A stretch of DNA of 64,000 bases from Planctomycetia bacterium. Its GTDB lineage: Bacteria > Planctomycetota > Phycisphaerae > UBA1845 > UTPLA1. This document shows positions 11,261 to 20,165 of the stretch, one piece after another (position 1 is the first letter of the stretch; each line of letters opens with the position of its first letter). The stretch is from NCBI GenBank assembly GCA_015200345.1, contig CP054187.1, forward strand, positions 3,022,470 through 3,086,469, in the 5' to 3' direction. A model generated the notes under the pieces. That model did no database searches. It worked only from the letters and a program-made list of their open reading frames with translations, and was not told the origin of the DNA. A program made the translations under genes and the position numbers.

Positions 11261-13552
11261 ATGCCACCGCGCTCACCCGGACCACCTCCACCCGCTCCCA
11301 TCGCCGAAACACCGCGCAGGGCCTCGCGCGCCGCGCGATGGATGCCGCTGCTGGTTCTCGCCGTCGGCATCGCCGCCTATTGGAACAGCTTCGCCGGCGT
11401 GTTCCTCTTCGACGATGACCACGCCATCGTGCGAAACCGGTACATCAAATCGCTTTGGCCGCTGACCGACGCCATGTCCGCTCCCGCGCAATCGAGCGTG
11501 TCGGGCAGGCCGATCGTGGCGCTAAGCCTCGCGGTGAACTACGCGCTGGGCGGGCTGAATCCGTGGGGCTATCACCTGTTCAATCTGATCGTGCATCTGC
11601 TGGCGGGGCTGGCGCTGTATGGCGTGGCGCTTGAGACATTCCGGCGCGGCGAAAGCAGCCCGCTGTTCGTGAGGCACGACGGGAAAGCGTCGAACAGTCA
11701 AACCCTCGAACAGTCAAAACGACTGCCCAAACACGCGATGGCTGATACGCCGCGCTCGTCGAACGGCGACGCGCGGGCCGCGATTCTGGCCGGCGTTGTG
11801 TCGATGATCTGGCTTGTTCATCCGCTCCAGACCGAGAGCATCACTTACATCATCCAGCGGGCCGAGGCGATCATGGGGCTGTTTTATCTCGCCACGCTTT
11901 ACTTCGCCATCCGCGCCATGACCTCTCCCCGTCCGATCGGCTGGCAGCTTGCGGCGGTTCTCGCGTGCGCATTGGGCATGGCCAGCAAGGAGGTCATGGC
12001 GACCGCGCCGATCCTCGTCGCGCTCTACGATCGCGTTTTTGTGTCTTTAACGTGGCGTGAAGTCTTCGCCCGGCGCAAGGGCTTCTATGCCGCGCTCTTC
12101 GGCACCTGGGTCATTCTCGGCGTCATCGTCGCCGGCGCGCCGCGTTCCGACTCCGCCGGATTCGGTCTGACGGAAATGACGCCCGTCACCTACATGCTGA
12201 TGCAGTTCAACGCCGTGCTCCTCTACCTGCGACTGTCCTTCTGGCCCGCAACGCTCTGCCTCGACTACTGGGCGCCGCCCATCGACTCACGCGGCGAGGC
12301 CCTCGCCCAGGGCGCGGTCATCGCGCTCCTGCTCGCGGGGACTTTCTGGTTGCTGGCCCGTCGGCCGCGAATCGGCTACTGGTGCTTCTGGGTCTTTGCC
12401 GTGCTTGCGCCGACTTCCACCTTCATCCCCATCGCCGATCCGATTTTCGAGCATCGCATGTATGTGCCGCTCGCGGGGCTGGTGATGGCAGCGGTCGCGG
12501 TGTGCGCCGGTTGGCTGCGGCGATTGCCGGCGGCGCAAGCGAAAACGGTCGGCCTCTCGTTCGCCGTAGTCGCGATCCTCGCGCTCACGGCGCGGACGGT
12601 CGCGCGCAACCGTGATTATCACGATGCGAAAGTGATGTGGGAGAAGGTGTTGGCCTATCGCCCGCGCAATCCGCGCGCATGGGCCAACTTGAGTGAGGTG
12701 CATCTCCAACGTGGCGATCCGGCGGCGGCGCTGGCGGCCTGCGAACGCGCGTTTGAAGTTGCCCCGCATTATCACGATGCCTACAAACACCTGGCACGCA
12801 GCCTCGTCGAGATGGGCCGCGTCCCCGAAGCCATTGAGACCTATCGACGGGCGCTGCGCGACAAGCCCGGCGATTACCAGGTGCTGACCAACCTCGGCGA
12901 GGCGCTGGTCCGCGTCGGCCGCCACGACGAAGCCCTCGACGCGTTTAAGAGGGCCATCGCCGCGAACGGTTCCGAGCCGCTGCCTCATTTCAATCTCGCG
13001 CGCACCTTGCAGGTGCTGGGCCGCGCGGCCGAGTCCATCGAGCCGTATCGCGCCTGCCTCGCCATCGATCCGGACCATCGCGACGCGCGCGCGAATCTCG
13101 CCTCGGCGCTGGGCGCGATCGGCAAACTCGACGAGAGCGAGGCGCAGTTCGCTGAGCTGCTCCGTCAGTCGCCCGACGACGCCGCCATCCTGTACAGCCG
13201 CGCGGTCGCGCGCGCGCGCGGCGGCCGCCGCGACGCTGCGATGGAAGACTATCGCCGCGTTGTTGCGCTGGATGCGAAGCACGCGGACGCGCGGTGCAAC
13301 TTGGGCGTGCTGCTGAAAGACGCCGGCCGAATCGACGACGCCATCGCGATGCTTCAAGCGGCGATCGCCATCGACCCGCGCCATGTGCTGTCGCATTACA
13401 ACCTCGGCACGATCTACGCGACGCAGCATCGCTACGTCGAAGCCATCGCGGCTTTTGACGCGGCACTGAAAGTCGATCCGAACCACGCTCCAAGCCGCCA
13501 GGCACTGGCCGCCACGCGCACGATGATGACCACCGGCCAATCGGGCGGTTAG
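11261..13552 (+). CDS. TMTC-like membrane protein with C-terminal TPR array
   Basis: The 763-residue protein has a polytopic N-terminal half (about residues 27-440) and a soluble C-terminal half of about nine tetratricopeptide repeats (about 450-755). The first periplasmic loop has an acidic FDDDHAI motif, as in TMTC-type GT-C proteins, which in eukaryotes act as O-mannosyltransferases. In bacteria such proteins are usually annotated only as TPR membrane proteins, so glycosyltransferase activity is inference. An unusual polar loop of about 45 residues after the third helix contains a 13-base direct repeat at DNA level (11690-11702 and 11706-11718), which looks like a local insertion. The gene is divergent from the GH38 mannosidase. 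Confidence 0.75.
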   Translation: MPPRSPGPPPPAPIAETPRRASRAARWMPLLVLAVGIAAYWNSFAGVFLFDDDHAIVRNRYIKSLWPLTDAMSAPAQSSVSGRPIVALSLAVNYALGGLNPWGYHLFNLIVHLLAGLALYGVALETFRRGESSPLFVRHDGKASNSQTLEQSKRLPKHAMADTPRSSNGDARAAILAGVVSMIWLVHPLQTESITYIIQRAEAIMGLFYLATLYFAIRAMTSPRPIGWQLAAVLACALGMASKEVMATAPILVALYDRVFVSLTWREVFARRKGFYAALFGTWVILGVIVAGAPRSDSAGFGLTEMTPVTYMLMQFNAVLLYLRLSFWPATLCLDYWAPPIDSRGEALAQGAVIALLLAGTFWLLARRPRIGYWCFWVFAVLAPTSTFIPIADPIFEHRMYVPLAGLVMAAVAVCAGWLRRLPAAQAKTVGLSFAVVAILALTARTVARNRDYHDAKVMWEKVLAYRPRNPRAWANLSEVHLQRGDPAAALAACERAFEVAPHYHDAYKHLARSLVEMGRVPEAIETYRRALRDKPGDYQVLTNLGEALVRVGRHDEALDAFKRAIAANGSEPLPHFNLARTLQVLGRAAESIEPYRACLAIDPDHRDARANLASALGAIGKLDESEAQFAELLRQSPDDAAILYSRAVARARGGRRDAAMEDYRRVVALDAKHADARCNLGVLLKDAGRIDDAIAMLQAAIAIDPRHVLSHYNLGTIYATQHRYVEAIAAFDAALKVDPNHAPSRQALAATRTMMTTGQSGG

Positions 13553-13644
13553 TCGCGCTTGCGAGTCCGCGGCGCGCGACGTAGATTGAACGGCCCGGCA
13601 GGCGGACCCCGCTACCGCCTCCTCGGCCAATCAGGAGGGACACG

Positions 13645-14862
13645 ATGTACGCGGAGCGAATGAAACGCCTTGCCGTGGCGATGAAGAACGCGAATCTCGA
13701 TGCGGTCTTCGTCTCCAACCAGAAAAACATCCAATACCTTACGGGCATCCGCGCCATGATGGCCGGCAACGTGCAGCCCTTCGGGGATCCGGAGGGCTTC
13801 GCGGTGATCCGCAACGGCCGGTGCGAGGTGCTCTGCGACGGGCGGTACTTTGCCGAGGTGGACGCGCACGACGGCGTGTCGGCGCGGCTGCTGAACGCGC
13901 CGGTCAGCGCACAGGAAATCGCCACGCGGCTGCGCGAGTCGCTGGGCGGTGCGGCAAAGCGCATCGGGTACGAGAGCGACGCCCTGACCTACGCCGACGC
14001 GCGCGACCTCATGGCCCTGACGCCGGAACTGGCGTGGGAGCCGGCCGAGAAAGTCGTGACGAGCCTGCGGCACTGCAAGGGCGCGGATGAAATCGCGCTG
14101 CTTCGCAAGGCACAGAAGATCACCTCGGATTGCTTCGAGCACATCTGCGGCTGGATCCGCGTCGGCATGAGCGAGCGCGACGTGGCGTTTGAGATCGACA
14201 GCTACCTCCGCAAACACAGCGAAGGCAGTTCGTTCAACCCCATCGTCGCGTTCGGCGAAACCGGCTGCCACCCGCATTACACGCCCTCGCCCACGCGAAA
14301 GCTCAAGAGCGGCCAGATGGTGCTGCTGGATTTCGGCGCGATTCACAACGGCTATTGCGGCGATCTGACGCGCATGCTCGTCATGGGCAAAGCAAACAAG
14401 CGGCACCACGAGGTGTACGATCTCGTACTGGCAGCGCAGCAGAAATGCCTCGATGGCATCCGCGCGGGGATGAAGTGCCACGATGCCGACGCGCTGTGCC
14501 GCGATTTCTTCCGCACGATGGGCTGCGACGAGGCCTTCAAACACGGCACCGGCCACGGCGTGGGACTGGCGATCCACGAGCCGCCGACGCTGAAGCGCAC
14601 CGTCGAAACCATTCTCCAGCCGGGCATGGTCGTGACGGTTGAGCCGGGGCTGTATTACGAAGATTGGGGCGGCGTGCGCATCGAGGACATGATCGTCATC
14701 ACCGAAAAGGGCCACACGAATCTGACGACCTGCCCGAAGAAGCTGCGCGAGATCGGCGCGCGGGCAGTGAGCAGCGCGAAGGTTCGCAGCGCGACGAAGC
14801 GCTTCGGAAAGAAGCGAGCCGTCGGTAAGGCAAGGCGCGCCACGTCGCGCGGAAAGAAGTAA
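13645..14862 (+). CDS. M24 family Xaa-Pro aminopeptidase/dipeptidase
   Basis: The 405-residue cytosolic enzyme has the creatinase-type N-terminal domain followed by the pita-bread M24 metallopeptidase domain. The metal ligands are visible: two Asp in LLDFGAIHNGYCGDLTR, His in GTGHGVGLAIHE, Glu in TVEPGLYYEDWGG and Glu in VRIEDM. It removes N-terminal residues before proline (PepP) or cleaves Xaa-Pro dipeptides (PepQ); the two cannot be separated safely here. The ATG at 13645 follows AGGAGGG with ideal spacing. The C-terminal 35 residues are a Lys/Arg/Ala-rich tail beyond the usual fold. Confidence 0.92.
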   Translation: MYAERMKRLAVAMKNANLDAVFVSNQKNIQYLTGIRAMMAGNVQPFGDPEGFAVIRNGRCEVLCDGRYFAEVDAHDGVSARLLNAPVSAQEIATRLRESLGGAAKRIGYESDALTYADARDLMALTPELAWEPAEKVVTSLRHCKGADEIALLRKAQKITSDCFEHICGWIRVGMSERDVAFEIDSYLRKHSEGSSFNPIVAFGETGCHPHYTPSPTRKLKSGQMVLLDFGAIHNGYCGDLTRMLVMGKANKRHHEVYDLVLAAQQKCLDGIRAGMKCHDADALCRDFFRTMGCDEAFKHGTGHGVGLAIHEPPTLKRTVETILQPGMVVTVEPGLYYEDWGGVRIEDMIVITEKGHTNLTTCPKKLREIGARAVSSAKVRSATKRFGKKRAVGKARRATSRGKK

Positions 14863-14915
14863 CGCGGGACGTTCCGCATCCATGGTTTTATGCATTTGAA
14901 CCGGGAGTGAAGCGC

Positions 14916-15332
14916 ATGCAGAAGGTGACTCGCATTGTCGGATTGTGCCTGGTCGCAACCATCGGGTTGACGGGCTGTGCGGCGCAGGACGGCCCGCCCA
15001 TCACGGAAGTGAAATCGGCCGCAGCCTTGCAGGAGCAAATGGCCGCCGGCGTGATGGTCATTCACGCTCTGGACGCCGAGCATTACGCGAAGGGCCACGT
15101 CCCCGGCGCGATCAACATCGACTATGAAAAAATGACGCCGGAAATGCTCCCCGCCGAAAAGAACAAGCCGATGGTGTTCTACTGCGCCGGCGGCATGTGC
15201 CCAGTCGGCCGCATGGCCGCGAACAAGGCGCGGTCGTGGGGTTATACGAACGTCTCGGTTTACGAAGGCGGCATCAAAGACTGGCGCGCCGCAGGGATGA
15301 ACGTGGAATACGGTTCCGAGCCACGACCGTAA
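14916..15332 (+). CDS. Rhodanese-domain lipoprotein
   Basis: The 138-residue product has a lipoprotein signal peptide ending in the lipobox LTGC, then a single rhodanese-like domain. The active-site loop reads FYCAGGMCPVGRMAA, with the catalytic cysteine in place of the usual CxxGxRS loop and an extra cysteine four residues later. It is likely membrane-tethered outside the cytoplasm and may handle sulfane sulfur or act in redox. I chose the ATG at 14916 because GGGAG lies eight bases upstream; a GTG at 14907 is in frame but overlaps that site. It lies 53 bases after the aminopeptidase gene on the same strand. Confidence 0.82.
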   Translation: MQKVTRIVGLCLVATIGLTGCAAQDGPPITEVKSAAALQEQMAAGVMVIHALDAEHYAKGHVPGAINIDYEKMTPEMLPAEKNKPMVFYCAGGMCPVGRMAANKARSWGYTNVSVYEGGIKDWRAAGMNVEYGSEPRP

Positions 15333-15392
15333 GCGACGCCGCGTGCCGCATGCTCTGTACGAACCTGCCCGGCACGTCCGAGCGCGCCGGCG

Positions 15393-15908
15393 CTATCGGA
15401 CGAGTTCCCTCAATTTCCGCTCCAGCTCCGCCAGCGTCGGGCAATCGACAATCGTATCTTTCCTCCGGTGATCGATCGCCCGGCCCGCCAGTTCACCGGC
15501 CCAGCCGCCGGTTGACGACAGCGCCAGCACCGGCCGGCCATACATCCACGCGAACGCGATTTCGCTCAAGGTGCCGGCCGCGCCGCCCATGCACACAATC
15601 ACGTCGCCCGCGATACCGGTGATGACGTTTCGCGCCCAGCCCAGCCCCGTCGGGATCACGATGTGCGCGAAATTGTTCGCCTCGTCCATGCTCGTGCCCG
15701 GCACGACGGCCACGACCGTGCCGCCCGACGCGGCGCACCCGCGCGAGGCCGCCTCCATGATGCCGTCCCGCCCGCCCGTCACCAGCACCAGCCCCAGCCG
15801 CGCGATCAACGTCCCGACCTGCTCGGCCAGGGCCAGCGTCGTCTCGTCCGGCTCGCTCGGGCCGATCAGCGCCACCTGTCGCCGGCGCGTGCGATTCGCT
15901 CCCGCCAT
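15393..15908 (-). CDS. TIGR00725-type/LOG-like nucleotide-binding protein
   Basis: This 171-residue protein has a Rossmann-like fold of the LOG/DprA-related superfamily. A GPSEPD-type loop opens the domain, and VTGGRDGIMEAASRG is the variant of the family's PGGxGT-type nucleotide site, followed by CMGGAAGTLSEIAFAW. Relatives are annotated as TIGR00725 proteins, or as lysine-decarboxylase-like LOG phosphoribohydrolases. It lacks the canonical LOG PGGxGTxxE spelling, so cytokinin-releasing activity is not supported. The ATG at 15908 has AGGAGG eight bases upstream. It is convergent with the rhodanese gene and divergent from the pseudopilin gene at 16106. Confidence 0.8.
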   Translation of the reverse strand: MAGANRTRRRQVALIGPSEPDETTLALAEQVGTLIARLGLVLVTGGRDGIMEAASRGCAASGGTVVAVVPGTSMDEANNFAHIVIPTGLGWARNVITGIAGDVIVCMGGAAGTLSEIAFAWMYGRPVLALSSTGGWAGELAGRAIDHRRKDTIVDCPTLAELERKLRELVR

Positions 15909-16007
15909 GTTCGCTTCCTCCTGTGGACGCATACGCGATATCGTGCGTCCACGGCAGCGTAACCGGCCGCCGCGAATCCGAAAACGGCCATCCCTCCGGC
16001 TCGACGC

Positions 16008-16037
16008 TTGTCGCATGGCCGGTTGAATCGCTATATT
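16008..16037 (+). promoter_or_regulatory. Probable promoter of the prepilin-like gene
   Basis: TTGTCG (16008-16013) is separated by 18 bases from TATATT (16032-16037), matching four and five of six positions of the sigma-70 consensus. It sits about 70 bases before the ATG at 16106 in the gap between divergent genes. Confidence 0.45.
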
Positions 16038-16105
16038 GATTGCAACGGCGTCGTGTGTTCGGCGCCCCTGTCTCGTGCTCGTCTCATGTTGCTTCGGATC
16101 ACGCC

Positions 16106-16981
16106 ATGATCCAGCCACGCCGCTGCCATCGCTTGCCCCGTGCGATCGACCGCGCCTTCACGCTCATCGAGGTGCTCGTCGTCATCTCGCTGATCGCCCT
16201 GCTCGTTTCAATCCTGCTGCCGGCGCTGAACAAAGCACGCAACGAGGGGATGATCGTCAAGTGCCTGGCGAACCTGCGCGAGCTGATGATGGCCACGCAG
16301 TACTACTGGGACGCCAACGACGATCAGAAACTCGTGCCGTGGTACCAATGGCCGGTCCATGCGGGCTACAACCCGAATCCAATCTCGCCGTGGGTCTTCG
16401 GCGGGTCCAAAGCGACTCGGCCCGGGCAATACCCGAATGCTGACAGCAGTCTCTATCCGGCCGAGATTCGCCCGCTGAACAAGTACATCGACCCCTACGC
16501 CCGCGGCACGCAGTTGATCCGCTCCTTCGTCTGCCCCGGCGACCGCTCCAATTACGCCCCCATCATCGGCACCAACCAGGAGAACATCGAAGAGGAAGTC
16601 GTCTCCTCCTGGGAGGCCAACGGCACGAGCTACTCGCTCAACACCAGCTTCATGGAAGGCTACGGCGGCGGAACGGGGAACTTCAGCATCAACGACATCC
16701 AACCGTTCACCCTGCGGATCGCCCCCTACCTCACGGGTGGCCACGCAGCGCGATTCATCATGTGGGGCGAGCAGGGCTTCTATACCTCCTGCTATCGCGC
16801 CACCCCGCAACTGCCCAACCAGGCCAGCCCCCTTAAATGGGGCTGGCATCGAAAGTTTTCCCACTGGTCGGCCGGCTTCGCCGACGGCCACGCCATGCAC
16901 GGATTTTACGACACACGTCTCGTTTACGGCCTGGGCGGCACGATCTGGCAGCCGGATTTTCGATTGCCGAATGGGTCGTAG
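16106..16981 (+). CDS. Prepilin-type N-methylation protein (planctomycete pseudopilin-like)
   Basis: The 291-residue protein starts with a short basic leader and the class III signal FTLIEVLVVISLIALLVSI, with the conserved Glu at position 5 of the mature protein. That signal is cleaved and N-methylated by a type IV prepilin peptidase. The remaining globular part is long and ends with the FADGHAM motif typical of the large planctomycete family of H-x-DG-type pseudopilins. Their role is unknown; a T2SS-like or surface-fibre function is inference. I chose the ATG at 16106 because the upstream part of the frame (from 16040) would place a long leader before the signal. It is paralogous in architecture to the gene at 18691. 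Confidence 0.85.
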   Translation: MIQPRRCHRLPRAIDRAFTLIEVLVVISLIALLVSILLPALNKARNEGMIVKCLANLRELMMATQYYWDANDDQKLVPWYQWPVHAGYNPNPISPWVFGGSKATRPGQYPNADSSLYPAEIRPLNKYIDPYARGTQLIRSFVCPGDRSNYAPIIGTNQENIEEEVVSSWEANGTSYSLNTSFMEGYGGGTGNFSINDIQPFTLRIAPYLTGGHAARFIMWGEQGFYTSCYRATPQLPNQASPLKWGWHRKFSHWSAGFADGHAMHGFYDTRLVYGLGGTIWQPDFRLPNGS

Positions 16982-17151
16982 CCTGATCAGCGCCGCGAAT
17001 GTCAGGGAGCGGATTCTTCGTTCTCGCCAAATTCGCATCAAATTGAATCACGCCGCGGGCCATTGCTGTTCCGCCGCAGGACGGCGACGGCTCGAACCGA
17101 GGACGGGCGCGGCAGGGCCGCGGCCTTTGACGGCCATGCTCGCCAGAAGTG

Positions 17152-17880
17152 TCACGTACCAGTCAGCAGCATCCCCACGAACGACCCGATATCCTCCACC
17201 GACGCATACCCGTCGCGGTTGGTGTCGGCCCGGCAGCGGTCCTCATCGGTGTGGCCGGCGGGGTCGAGCACGGTCGCGACAAAGTCGGCGATGTCGCGCC
17301 CGTCGATCGCCGTATCCCCGTTGCAGTCGCCGCGCACGCAATCGACCGTCGCGAAGTGGAAGGTGAACTCGCTCGACGTCGCGTAGCCGGTCGTGCCGGT
17401 GTCCACGAGCTTGAACGTCGCCCGCCAGAGCACCTTCAGCGGATCGAAACTCGCATGATCCGAATTAACGTGCCACGTCAGGTGCGCGTGCAGCGCCGCC
17501 CCGCCGAGCAGCGCTCGTTCGCCGGGATCGTCGATGATGGCGAACGTGTTGGTGATCGCGCGAAACGCCGGATCGGCCGCGACCAATTCCAGCCGGATCT
17601 GGCAGCCGCTCGCGAGCGTAAATAAATCATTCTCCGGCTCATCGACGACCAGGTGATCAAACCCCGGATTGTTATCGGCCCAGCCGTTGAACAGACCGCT
17701 GCTGGGAGGCAAGAGGACGATTTCATCATCGGGAACGAACCCACCGGGATCGATGCGAAGGACGTTCGCACCCGACCGCCCGACGATGACATCGCCGGCG
17801 TGCGGCTGTGCGAACACTGCATTACCAAACACGGCAACCAGAACGGTCGCGGTCCATCCATGCAAAGTGCGGTACGTCAT
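17152..17880 (-). CDS. Secreted protein with C-terminal dockerin-like repeats
   Basis: The 242-residue protein has an N-terminal signal peptide ending near AQP and a beta-rich domain of about 150 residues. It ends with two EF-hand-like dockerin segments, DCNGDTAIDGRD and ADTNRDGYASVED, each followed by a hydrophobic helix. The main domain is related to that of the next gene (18015-18632): both contain a WHV-x-S-x-x-A-x-F-x-P-x-x-x-x-W-x-A-T-F block before the C-terminal tag. In planctomycetes such dockerin tails are common on exported proteins, and cohesin partners are often not found. The ATG at 17880 has GGGAGG upstream. Confidence 0.8.
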   Translation of the reverse strand: MTYRTLHGWTATVLVAVFGNAVFAQPHAGDVIVGRSGANVLRIDPGGFVPDDEIVLLPPSSGLFNGWADNNPGFDHLVVDEPENDLFTLASGCQIRLELVAADPAFRAITNTFAIIDDPGERALLGGAALHAHLTWHVNSDHASFDPLKVLWRATFKLVDTGTTGYATSSEFTFHFATVDCVRGDCNGDTAIDGRDIADFVATVLDPAGHTDEDRCRADTNRDGYASVEDIGSFVGMLLTGT

Positions 17881-18014
17881 GACAACCTCCCAATCAGGCT
17901 AAATCCATGCAGAAAACGGTGGCCGCACGAGGGAACAGGCCGGCGCGGCGGGTTTGCCGCGCGCAACCTGAAGCCCCCGGCAGAAAGACTCCATCGCACA
18001 TCAATTGCTTCAAC

Positions 18015-18632
18015 CTACCGCACGACGCGACGCCGCCTCCACGCAAGGCAGGTCGCCCCCATCGCCATGAGCGTCAAGGTGGCCGGTTCCGGCGTAAAGA
18101 CAACTGTCACGGGATCGCTCGCCGCGTACCCGTTCGGATTGGCGTCCACAAACCGAAACGTCGCATGCCATTCGGTCTGCATCGGGTTGAATCCGGCATC
18201 CGTGGAATCGACATGCCAGAACGGGTGACCATGCACCGGCGTAAGCCCGAGGCTCCACGTGTCACCCGGATTGCTGAACGTGGATGAGAATCCCGGCGTC
18301 CAGCCCTTCAGCGCGGGATCGAAGCTGATGACTTCCAGCACGATCTCGACGTCGTCCGGCAGGGGTACGAGCCCGTCGAATGGAACCTCCAGCGAGATCA
18401 GCCCCGGCTCATCCAGACCATAGCCGAACAGAGGACCCGCCAATTCTCCCAGCGCGACTTGCTCGCCCGACCAGATCACGGCCAGCTTGTTCTGGTCCAC
18501 GTCAAGCCCGATGTTGACATCATCCTCTTTGATCATCCCCGCGTGGGCGGCCTGCGCCATGGCAGCCACCAGGCCCAGCGTGACGAACAGACGAAACGGC
18601 GCGCGCAAGGCGCGATGAAAACTCTTTGTCAT
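18015..18632 (-). CDS. PEP-CTERM sorting-domain secreted protein
   Basis: The 205-residue protein has a signal peptide ending AQAAHA and a beta-rich domain. It ends in a PEP-CTERM tail: the TPEPATL motif, a hydrophobic stretch, then a basic end (WRRRR). Such tails are recognised by exosortases, which release or relocate the protein to the envelope; no exosortase gene lies in this window. It is a paralogue of the dockerin-tailed protein immediately downstream at 17152, from which it is separated by 134 bases. The ATG at 18632 has only an A-rich AAGGGAAA stretch upstream. Confidence 0.85.
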   Translation of the reverse strand: MTKSFHRALRAPFRLFVTLGLVAAMAQAAHAGMIKEDDVNIGLDVDQNKLAVIWSGEQVALGELAGPLFGYGLDEPGLISLEVPFDGLVPLPDDVEIVLEVISFDPALKGWTPGFSSTFSNPGDTWSLGLTPVHGHPFWHVDSTDAGFNPMQTEWHATFRFVDANPNGYAASDPVTVVFTPEPATLTLMAMGATCLAWRRRRVVR

Positions 18633-18690
18633 GAGAACACTTTCCCTTCACAAGAAACAGTGACCCGGCCACCGTTTCGGCCGCGCGGGC

Positions 18691-19395
18691 CTACCAGGCG
18701 ATTTTCGGGTCGTACTTGTTATGAATCCACGAGAGGTTTGGAAATGAGCTGTGGAGCAGGTCGATGGCGTACGTCTCCTCGAACCGCTCCGGCTCGGCAT
18801 GGCCGTCCACAAATCCGTAGTTGGCGCGCGTCTGGTGCCGCTTGATCTGCACCTCGCGCGACGCCAGCGGCAGCGGATTGGCGAACCACGTCTCCGGGTG
18901 AACGTGATCGGCGACGGCGAAATCGCCCGTCTCCGCCAGTTCAGCCCAGAAGATCGTGGTCGACGGCCGGGTGATGCGCGTGGCGTTGTTGAACTCCTCA
19001 CGCCCCTCCAGCGTTCCGACGGTGTAGTAATTGGTCGCGTAACTCAATCGCCGCAACTGGGTCGTCCCCGGAAGGTGTTTGATCCAGTACGGGCTTTCAT
19101 CCGCAGGGCAGCGGCAGACCTTCTCCGAACCGATCTCCTGCGACACCGTGTTGATCCACGCATTGGCCTCGTCGACGCTGCCGCCGTGGGCAAACCCGAC
19201 GGCCGGCAACCGCCCGTCGTTGTTGTCGGCGTACATCTGCACGGCCTGACCGAGGCTGTGCAGATTTGCCAGACAGGCGGTCGAACGACTGATCTGCCGC
19301 GACTTGTTCATCGCGGGCAGGAGGATGCTGATCAACAGCGCGATGATCGAGATCGAAACCAGCAGCTCGATCAACGTGAAGGCACGTTGCTTCAT
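18691..19395 (-). CDS. Prepilin-type N-methylation protein (DG-H pseudopilin-like)
   Basis: This 234-residue protein begins with the class III prepilin signal MKQRAFTLIELLVSISIIAL, cleaved after the alanine and N-methylated at the following phenylalanine by a prepilin peptidase. The globular part ends with FVDGHAEPERF, the planctomycete DG-H signature shared with the gene at 16106. Several CP and NN motifs in the middle are typical of this family. It lies upstream of and in the same direction as the PEP-CTERM and dockerin-tailed genes, so the three may form a transcription unit. Biological role is not established for these non-operonic pseudopilins. Confidence 0.87.
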   Translation of the reverse strand: MKQRAFTLIELLVSISIIALLISILLPAMNKSRQISRSTACLANLHSLGQAVQMYADNNDGRLPAVGFAHGGSVDEANAWINTVSQEIGSEKVCRCPADESPYWIKHLPGTTQLRRLSYATNYYTVGTLEGREEFNNATRITRPSTTIFWAELAETGDFAVADHVHPETWFANPLPLASREVQIKRHQTRANYGFVDGHAEPERFEETYAIDLLHSSFPNLSWIHNKYDPKIAW

Positions 19396-19412
19396 GGCAG
19401 GCTCTCATAGCC

Positions 19413-19533
19413 GATTCAAATCACCCTCTCCCTTACAGGGAGAGGGCTGGGGTGAGGGTCGTTTGTTGAGAGTCCTCAACGTTTCCCCCTCACCCGACCT
19501 CTCCCCCAGAGGAGGAGAGGAGATTTTGAACCT
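19413..19533. repeat. Palindromic MITE/REP-like repeat, copy 1
   Basis: The element begins with TTCAAA followed by CCCTCTCCC and ends with GGAGAGGAGATTTTGAA, so its ends are inverted repeats. Inside, CTCTCCCTTACAGGGAGAG forms one hairpin, CCTCTCCCCCAGAGGAGGAGAGG another, and GGGGTGAGGG pairs with CCCTCACCC across the middle. It sits in the 305-base gap between the small membrane protein and the pseudopilin gene; the rest of that gap (19534-19700) shows no gene. Related copies lie at 34518, 37992 and 56923. Confidence 0.85.
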
Positions 19534-19700
19534 TCGCTAGCAATCACCGGAGAGATCGACCCAGCGACTGCAACCAAGCGGACGATTGAACAGATTGAAC
19601 GCGAAAAACACCGCGCGGTAGCGCGTGAAGGCACGGACGCCATGCAGAGCGAGCGCGCGGGGCGCGGGAATGCACGATGGCCGTGAGTGAGAAGTTCGCG

Positions 19701-19976
19701 TTAGTCCAGAGGCGGCGCGCGGGGCGAAGCAGGCGTGCGATGGATTCGGCTGATCGGTGCCGCCAACGCGACCGCTTTTGCGCGACGGACCGATTGCGGC
19801 AGGAACATGTAGAACGCCGCCGCGACTATTAGCGCCGCGGCAACCGTGACGAGCAGGTAACAGGTCTCGCAGCCGGCCTTGAACCCGGCGTCGTGATCAT
19901 GCAGCGCGGCCGCAGCGCCCGTCGCGAACGCGGCGAACGTCAGCACCAGCAACCAGGTCAAAACGCGCTGTTTCAT
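19701..19976 (-). CDS. Small His/Cys membrane protein, possibly metal-related
   Basis: The 91-residue protein has an N-terminal hydrophobic helix, a central LHDHDAGFKAGCETCY motif and a second hydrophobic helix, then a Pro/Ala-rich tail. An HxHD plus CxxC arrangement between two membrane helices is common in small proteins tied to copper or other soft-metal handling, but this is inference. I used the ATG at 19976, which gives a normal N-terminal helix; the frame opens further upstream at 20027 and no strong ribosome binding site helps to decide. A palindrome at 20045 lies upstream. Confidence 0.55.
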   Translation of the reverse strand: MKQRVLTWLLVLTFAAFATGAAAALHDHDAGFKAGCETCYLLVTVAAALIVAAAFYMFLPQSVRRAKAVALAAPISRIHRTPASPRAPPLD

Positions 19977-20044
19977 ATTCAACGAGCCGATGGTGCGAGT
20001 CGAGTCGCAGACCGCCGCAACGGGCAATCGATGAACCCACTCGC

Positions 20045-20057
20045 ATTACATTGTAAT
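20045..20057. promoter_or_regulatory. Palindromic operator-like site
   Basis: ATTACATTGTAAT is a perfect 13-base palindrome around its central base (six-base arms), in a locally AT-rich patch of an otherwise GC-rich region. It lies 68 bases upstream of the ATG of the small His/Cys membrane protein and downstream of the MpaA-like gene. A repressor dimer site is a plausible reading; the regulator is not identifiable. Confidence 0.4.
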
Positions 20058-20165
20058 ACGGCCGACGGGCCTGTCAACTGGATTCCCGCGGCGGGAGATC
20101 GCATCCGATCGGCCGTGCGGGTCGGGCGACTCACCTTTGGAGAGCTGAAGCCCGCGGCTGGTTGC

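Noticed and set aside
18015..18632. Exosortase gene expected beside the PEP-CTERM protein
   Set aside because: No polytopic protein with exosortase motifs lies in the window; the exosortase is presumably elsewhere in the genome.
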